The position numbers were made by a program, and so were the translations under genes. Below, piece by piece: positions 57,205 to 64,000 of a DNA stretch of 64,000 bases. The notes beneath the pieces were generated by a model. That model saw only the letters and a program-made list of their open reading frames with translations. It searched no databases and was not told the origin of the DNA. Origin of the DNA: Eunapius fragilis (lineage: Eukaryota; Porifera; Demospongiae; Spongillida; Spongillidae); assembly GCA_963681505.1 (NCBI GenBank), contig OY811992.1:4812435-4876434 (forward strand), given 5' to 3'. The stretch's first letter is position 1, and every line of letters begins with the position of its first letter.

Positions 57205-57831
57205 CAGTATTATTGATACGTTTACCCTTAGTGCTATGGGCATTGTATTTCGCCTAGAGCAGCGAAAATAAAACAGAGTCAAAAATTTCGCCTAGCGAAA
57301 ATAAACTAAGTGTACATAAAAAAAAGATCCGGGTCTACTACTTCGATCATGTTTGATGCCGAGGGTGTATGCCGTTTTAGCAGTCATACAGGTACATGTG
57401 TGTGTACGCCTGATGAGGTCGTAACAGAGACGACGTTTGGGTCGCCAAAGGGCCGGCATGCCGTGATCAGTGGCATGGGAGGGACGCGATCGCATCCCGT
57501 CACGATGGCCCACACATGTGATGCACAGGTGTGATTACAACGCTGTGCGGCCGGCACAGGTGACGATGCAGCGCTGTGCGGCCTTGCCCGGGCGCCCCGC
57601 GCTCGGCAAACAAGCATCGACTCCTGGAGGATCCCCGACCCTCCCAAGCATCCGCCGGATCTAGCCCCGTTGGATCACTACGGTTACAGGTACACGCCAC
57701 TGTACCCGGCTTATCGTAGGCACGTTCAAATAAGTTAACTAAATCCATTCTAGAAATGTTGCCAGTTATTATAGTGTTAATTTTATACTTATAGTGCCTA
57801 AGTTTTATAAAACCGAGTGTTTGACCCCTGT
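57205..57831 (+). repeat. Module A with stem-loops and leader, copy of 28137-28763
   Basis: Keeps the marker 'acgtttgggtcgcc', so it belongs to the block-2 type. Confidence 0.7.
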
Positions 57832-58628
57832 ACTTGTCTCCATCACCACTCTTCAAGCACATGGACATCCACATCAGTAACCAAGGTGGGGAATAGGTTT
57901 GTTGCAAAGGTTGAGAGCAAGACCTCAAAAGGGGGCAGGGTATCCACATGGTGGTGTGAAGGTTCAGGACCATAATAGAGCAGTTGTGTATGGAGAGGTG
58001 GAGGACCACAGGGATAGTAATTACACCATCGCCCTCACCCCTCAGACCACTGGTTCTCACCAGCTCTTCGTCTTGTCTAAAATGACTACAGTACCTTACA
58101 TAAGGCCCAACCAGTGGTGTATTGTAATGGTCTCCATTATCCGGCCATGACAGTGGAGACATCTATGCAGGGAGCTCTGCTAGCATCATCTATGTGTTTG
58201 ATCACACAGGTCAGCTGAAAAGTACTGTAGCTGGTCACAGTGGTGGATTAGGTCAAGAGACTCAACCTGGAAGTATTAATGGTCAGTTCAGTGTTCCAAC
58301 TGGTTTATGTATCAAGGGAGATATGTTATATATCGCTGACGACAGTAATCATTGTATACAGAAGCTGACATTAGTGGGAAGGAACTCACAGCCCGTCAGT
58401 GCATATCAGCTACCACAAGTGCAAAGTCAGGGAAGACCACTAGGATTGCATGCAAATACAGCAACTCCTCCACAGCAGCAAAGGACGGGAGGTTCTGGGG
58501 TGGGAAGTTTAGCGATGGCAGGTTTTACGTTTCGGTGAGTTTAAGGCCCTGCTGTCAGGCCAGACAACTACAACAGCCTCCTTAAATCACCTGGCTAGGC
58601 AGATACAATAGCCTTCCTTATAAATGCA
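57832..58628 (+). pseudogene. Chimeric pseudogene: P5-type start, P1-type end
   Basis: Up to 57887 it carries P5-specific bases ('ccaaggtggggaatag'). From about 58080 it carries P1-specific bases ('gtctaaaatgac', 'agtactgtagctgg', 'gacgacagtaatc'). The roughly 190 bp between are common to both. Confidence 0.9.
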
Positions 58629-59853
58629 GGGTGGTGATGTTATAACCTGCTATCATGAAGACTGAGGTATCATATACCTTAACAGGATGGTGATGTTATG
58701 GAATGAGGGTATCATATACCTTGACAGGGTGGTGATTTCATGATCTGCTATCATGAAGACTGAGGTATCATTCCCTGAACAGGGTGGTGATGTTATGACC
58801 TGCTATATCATTCCCTGAACAGGGTGGTGATGTTATGACCCGCTATATCATTCCCTGAACAGGGTGGTGATGTTATGACCCACTATATCATTCCCTGAAC
58901 AGGGTGGTGATGTCATGACTGAGGGTTATGTGCTAAGCACATTACCACCATAGGTGCCTAAGTACATTGCCATCAGAGGTTTCTTTCAAATTTCCTACTG
59001 ATGGTGATGGAAATGTCTAGAGCCTCAAAATCAACCAACTTAGTCTTAAGGAAAAATGGCCCAGGTGGGAGATACAAAAGGAAAACATTGCACAGATGTG
59101 AATTTATTTAACACATACGGGGCAGTGTCCAGCAAAATCACAATTCTGGGTAGTTATTTTAGTTTTCAAATATTTTCATTTTCCGTGAACCCCTCTATCG
59201 AATGGTCCTTGCGCATCTTAAAATATTATTAATACGACTAAACGGACTAAAATGATTGTTAGTTTTTTTAAAAATTTCGCTAAAGCAGCGAAAATAAAAC
59301 AGACTAAAATGATTGAAACAAGTGTACATTTAAAAAAAAAGATCCGGGTCTACTACTTCAATCAAGTTTGATGCCGAGGGTGTATGCCGTTTTAGCGGTC
59401 ATACAGGTACATGTGTGTGTACGCCTGATGAGGTCGTAACAGAGACGACGTTTCGGTCGTCAAAGGGCCGGCATGCCGTGATCAGTGGCATGGGAGGGGG
59501 ACGCGATCGCATCCCGTCACGATGGCCCACACATGTGATGCACAGGTGTGGTTACAACACTGTGCGGCCGGCACAGGTGACGATGCAGCGCTGTGCGGCC
59601 TTGCCCGGGCGCCCCGCGCTCGGCAAACAAACATCAACTCCTGGAGGATCCCCGACCCTCCAAGCATCCGCCGGATCTAGCCCCGTTGGATCACTACGGT
59701 TACAGGTACACGCCACTGTACCCGGCTTATCGTAGGCACGTTCAAATAAGGTGATTAATAGCATTAAATCCATTCTAGAAATGTTACCAGTTATTATTGT
59801 ATTAAATTTATACCTATATGTAAGTTTTATAAAACAGAGTGTTTGACCCCTGT
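58629..59853 (+). repeat. Flank module M and module A, copy of 5683-6907
   Basis: Same fourfold 'cattccctgaacaggg' expansion. Confidence 0.7.
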
Positions 59854-60751
59854 ACTTGTCTCCATCACCATCGTCAAGCACATGGACATCCACATCAGTA
59901 ACCAAAGAGGAGGCTAGGTTTGTTGCTAAGGTTGAAAGCAAGGCCCCAAAGGGGGCAGGGTACCCACGTGGAGGTCTGAAGGTTCAGGCTGAGATGAGGA
60001 CCAAGGACCATAATGGAGCAGTTGTGTATGGAGAGGTGGTGGAGGACCACAAGGATGGGACCTACACCATCACCCTCACCCCTCAGACCACTGATTCTCA
60101 CCAGCTCCTCATCACAATGGATGTTCAACATGTACAGAACAGCCCTCACGACCTTCAGGTTATCTACCATACCTTACATAAGGTCCAGCCAGTGGTGTAT
60201 TGTCGTGTCCATCCATTATGTGTTGCCATCATGACAGTGGGGACATCTATGTAGGGAGCTCTGCTAGTATCATCTATGTGTTTGATCACACAGGTAAGCT
60301 GAAAAATACCATAGCTGGTCACAGTGGTGGATTAGGTCAAGGGACTCAGCCTGGATGTATTAATGGTCAGTTCAGTGTTCCAACTGGTCTATGCATGTAT
60401 CAAGGGAGATATGTTATATATCGCTGACAACAGTAATCATTGTGTACGGAAGCTGACATTAGTAGGAAGGAACCCCCAGCCCGTCAGTGCATATCAGCAC
60501 TACAAAGAATGCATGCAAATACAATAACCCCTCCACAGCAGCAAAGGACGGGAGGTTCTGGGGCGGGAAGTTTAGCAATGGCAGGTTTTACGTTCCGGTG
60601 AGTTTATGGCCCTGCTGTCAGGCCAGACAACTACAACAGCCTCCTTAAATCACCAGCTGCCATTGGTTGGCCAGACAACTACAACAGCCTCCTTAAATCA
60701 CCAGCTGCCATTGGTTGGCCAGGCAGATACAATAGCCTTCCTTATAAATGC
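59854..60751 (+). pseudogene. Copy of pseudogene P2
   Basis: Same lesions as 6908-7805, and without the extra indels seen at 37987-38884. Confidence 0.85.
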
Positions 60752-61537
60752 AGGGTGGTGATGTTATGACCTGCTACCATGAAGAATGAGGGTATCATAT
60801 ACCCTAACAGGGTGGTGATGTCATGACTGAGGGTTATGTGCTAAGCACATTACCACCATGGGTGCCTAAGTACATTGCCATCAGAAGTTTCTTTCAAATT
60901 TCCTACTGATGGTGGTGGAAATATCTGGAGCCTCAAAATCAACCAACTTAGTCTTAAGGGAAAATGGCCCAGGTGGGAGATATAAAAGGAAAACATTGCA
61001 CAGATGTGAATTTAGTGTACATACAAAAAAAGATCCAGGTCTACTACTTCAATCAAGTTTGATGCCGAGGGTGTATGCCGTTTTAGCAGTCATACAGGTA
61101 CATGTGTGTGTACGCCTGATGAGGTCGTAACAGAGACGACGTTTCGGTCGTCAAAGGGCCGGCATGCCGTGATCAGTGGCATGGGAGGGGGACGCGATCG
61201 CATCCCGTCACGATGGCCCACACATGTGATGCACAGGTGTGGTTACAACACTGTGCGGCCGGCACAGGTGACGATGCAGCGCTGTGCGGCCTTGCCCGGG
61301 CGCCCCGCGCTCGGCAAACAAACATCAACTCCTGGAGGATCCCCGACCCTCCCAAGCATCCGCCGGATCTAGCCCCGTTGGATCACTACGGTTACAGGTA
61401 CACGCCACTGTACCCGGCTTATCGTAGGCACGTTCAAATAAGGTGATTAATAGCATTAAATCCATTCTAGAAATGTTACCACTTATTATTGTTATACCTA
61501 TATGTAAGTTTTATAAAACCGAGTGTTTGACCCCTGT
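60752..61537 (+). repeat. Flank module M and module A, copy of 7806-8591
   Basis: No difference noted. Confidence 0.7.
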
Positions 61538-62376
61538 ACTTGTCTCCATCACCACTCTTCAAGCACATGGACATCCACATCAGTAACCAAAGAGGAGGCT
61601 AGGTTTGTTGCTAAGGTTGAGAGCAAGACCCCAAAACCTTCAGACCTCCATGTGGGTACCCTGCCCCCTCAGGCTGAGATGAGGACCAAGGACCGTTGTG
61701 TATGGAGAGGTGGAGGACCACAAGGATGAGACCTACACCATCACCCTCACCCCTCAGACCACTGATTCTCACCAGCTCCTCATCACAATGGATGTTCAAC
61801 ATGTACAGAACAGCCCTCACGACCTTCAGGTGATCTACCATACCTTACATAAGGTCCAGCCAGTGGTGTATTGTCGTGTCCATCCATTATGTTTTGCCAT
61901 CCATGACAGTGGGGACATCTATGTAGGAAGCTCTGCTAGTATCATCTATGTGTTTGATCACACAGGTAAGCTGAAAAATACCATAGCTGGTCACAGTGGT
62001 GGATTAGGTCAAGGGACTCAGCCTGGATGTATTAATGGTCAGTTCAGTGTTCCAACTGGTCTATGCATGTATCAAGGGAGATATGTTATATATCGCTGAC
62101 AACAGTAATCATTGTGTACGGAAGCTGACATTAGTGGGAAGGAACCCCCAGCCGGTCAGTGCATATCAGCACTACAAGGAATGCATGCAAATACAACAAC
62201 CCCTCCACAGCAGCAAAGGACGGGAGGTTCTGGGGCGGGAAGTTTAGCGATGGCAGGTTTTACGTTCCGGTGAGTTTATGGCCCTGCTGTCAGGCCAGAC
62301 AACTACAACAGCCTCCTTAAATCACCAGCTGCCATTGGTTGGCCAAACAGATACAATAGCCTTCCTTATAAATGCA
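61538..62376 (+). pseudogene. Copy of pseudogene P3, with micro-inversion
   Basis: The inverted segment is at about 61635-61668. Confidence 0.85.
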
Positions 62377-63224
62377 GGGTGGTGATGTTATGACCTGCTA
62401 CCATGAAGAATGAGGGTATCATATACCTTGACAGGGTGGTGATGTCATGACTGAGGGTTATGTGCTAAGCACATTACCACCATGGGTGCCTAAGTACATT
62501 GCCATCAGAAGTTTCTTTCAAATTTCCTACTGATGGTGGTGGAAATATCTGGAGCCTCAAAATCAACGTTTACCTCTAGTGCTATGGGCATTGTATTAAA
62601 TATTTCGCCTAGAGCAGCGAAAATAAAACGGACTAAAATGATTGAAACAAGTGTACATAAAAAAAAAAAGATCCGGGTCTACTACTTCGATCATGTTTGA
62701 TGCCGAGGGTGTATGCCGTTTTAGCAGTCATACAGGTACATGTGTGTGTACGCCTGATGAGGTCGTAACAGAGACGACGTTTCGGTCGTCAAAGGGCCGG
62801 CATGCCGTGATCAGTGGCATGGGAGGGATGCGATCGCATCCCATCACGATGGCCCACACATGTGATGCACAGGTGTGGTTACAACGCTGTGCGGCCGGCA
62901 CAGGTGACGATGCAGCGCTGTGCGGCCTTGCCCGGGCGCCCCGCGCTCGGCAAGCAAACATCACTCCTCGAGGATCCCCGACCCTCCAAGCATCCGCCGG
63001 ATCTAGCCCCGTTGGATCACTACGGTTACAGGTACACGCCACTGTACCCGGCTTATCGTAGGCACGTTCAAATAAGGTGACTAACAGCATTAAATCCAGT
63101 TACCAGTTATTGTTGTATTAATTTTATACCTACATGTAAGTTTTATAAACGAGTGTTTGACCCCTGTGATTAATAGCATTAAATCCATTCTAGAAATGTT
63201 ACCATTTATTATTGTATTAATTTT
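62377..63224 (+). repeat. Flank module M and module A, copy of 9431-10278
   Basis: No difference noted. Confidence 0.65.
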
Positions 63225-63699
63225 CACAGAGCTTTGGTTTCAGCACATGTTCCATCACGTTTGGAACCTTCAGGTCTGTATCGTTCAGATGGGAAGCGAC
63301 CTGTTGGTGTTTCAATTGTCCCTTGGAAATGTGAGCAACTTCTGGTGTGAGATGCAACGTGTCTGGATACTTTTGCACCTTCTTACTCCACAATTGCTGC
63401 ACACCAAGTTGGAGCAGCTGCTCACCAGGCTGAAGATAGGAAGATGCAGAAGTTTAAACACCTTGACTCATGCTACTTTTTCACTCCAGTGGCAATATAG
63501 ACAAGTGGAGTTTTTGGACCAAATTAAAGACTACGGAGTTCCTGAAAGAGTTGGGGCATCGATTGAGGCAGGTGTCTGGAGAAGCCAACTCCTCTGCATA
63601 CCTCGCTCAGAGACTCTCAGTTGCCGTCCAACGTGGCAATGCAGCTTCTGTGTTGGGAGCAATTAGGGGGGACAGTGAAGAGGAAGAGTTTTTAGTATA
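63225..63699 (+). mobile_element. Retroelement tail, copy of 10279-10753
   Basis: Same stop and fusion. Confidence 0.75.
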
Positions 63700-64000
63700 G
63701 CAGTTGTGTATGGAGAGGTGGAGAACCACAGGGATAGTACTTACACCATCACCCTCATCCCTCAGATCACCAGCTCTTCATCTTAATGTGTACAGAACAG
63801 TCCTCACGACCTTCAACTTTAGAGATCTAAAAGGTCCTAGGGGAATAGCCATTGATGATGAAGGTTACTGCATTGTCAGTAAGAGTGAAGGCAATTGTCT
63901 CTCCATCTTTGACCCTCGAGGAAACAAAATTCACACTGTTGCCATGCCAGAGCTATGCAGACCCTGTGGTCTTGCACTAGACCCCAAAGATGGTAGTGTG
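63700..64000 (+). pseudogene. Copy of TRIM fragment P4, cut by window end
   Basis: Same filamin-to-NHL deletion junction. The last NHL blade is incomplete because the window ends. Confidence 0.8.

Larger units (their letters stand above)
37828..57888 (+). repeat. Segmental duplication: copy of 6751-28820
   Basis: Collinear with 6751-28820 apart from loss of the insertion at 11976-14012. Observed differences are few: one extra VNTR unit, microsatellite and poly-C length changes, a handful of substitutions (for example at 49371, 55070 and 56952), and several one-base indels confined to 37828-39000, next to the gap. Confidence 0.95.
57889..64000 (+). repeat. Segmental duplication: copy of 4943-11054
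   Basis: A constant offset of 52946 over 6.1 kb, so no indels. It runs off the window end. Confidence 0.95.

Overview
The window is eukaryotic and almost certainly metazoan. The only long intact reading frames encode a RING / B-box / coiled-coil / filamin / NHL (TRIM-NHL) protein and a non-LTR reverse transcriptase. The rest is AT-rich repeat and intergenic DNA with CA/TG microsatellites, minisatellites and transposon relics. A basal marine invertebrate such as a sponge or cnidarian, with an expanded TRIM-NHL family, fits best. This is an inference from gene content, not an identification.

Layout. (1) 1-4284: the 3' end of a TRIM-NHL gene, its 3' flank and a decayed reverse transcriptase (RT) element. 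(2) 4285-11764: four tandem copies of a roughly 1.6-2.0 kb composite unit. Each holds a GC-rich module ('A'), a truncated filamin-NHL pseudogene ('P') and a TRIM 3'-flank module ('M'). The fourth also carries a second retroelement tail fused to TRIM sequence. (3) 11976-14012: a roughly 2 kb insertion that begins with a 130-bp-arm hairpin. (4) 14013-20956: non-coding DNA with microsatellites, a 26-bp minisatellite, a 778-bp terminal-inverted-repeat element and a short hairpin. (5) 20957-24586: a 30-bp VNTR and an intact TRIM-NHL gene (1050 aa). (6) 24587-34800: 3' flank, second RT element and three more composite units, one carrying a TA-flanked MITE. (7) 34818-36735: a foldback structure made of inverted 47-bp satellite arrays around a core with a PHD-finger remnant. 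(8) A 200-N gap at 37628-37827. (9) 37828 to about 57888: a near-identical collinear copy of 6751-28820, lacking only the 2-kb insertion. (10) About 57889-64000: a near-identical copy of 4943-11054.

The recurring theme is TRIM-NHL locus expansion by recombination. Pseudogene fragments share the same two breakpoints, so they amplified as a unit. The join between copy 2 and copy 3 lies inside about 190 bp shared by two paralogous fragments, as unequal crossing-over would produce. The near-identity of the copies and the clustered small indels beside the N gap mean that false duplication of haplotypes in the assembly must also be considered. The TRIM protein itself is unusual: a rapidly evolving Gln-rich tandem repeat of about 255 residues splits its NHL beta-propeller into two blades before and about four after.
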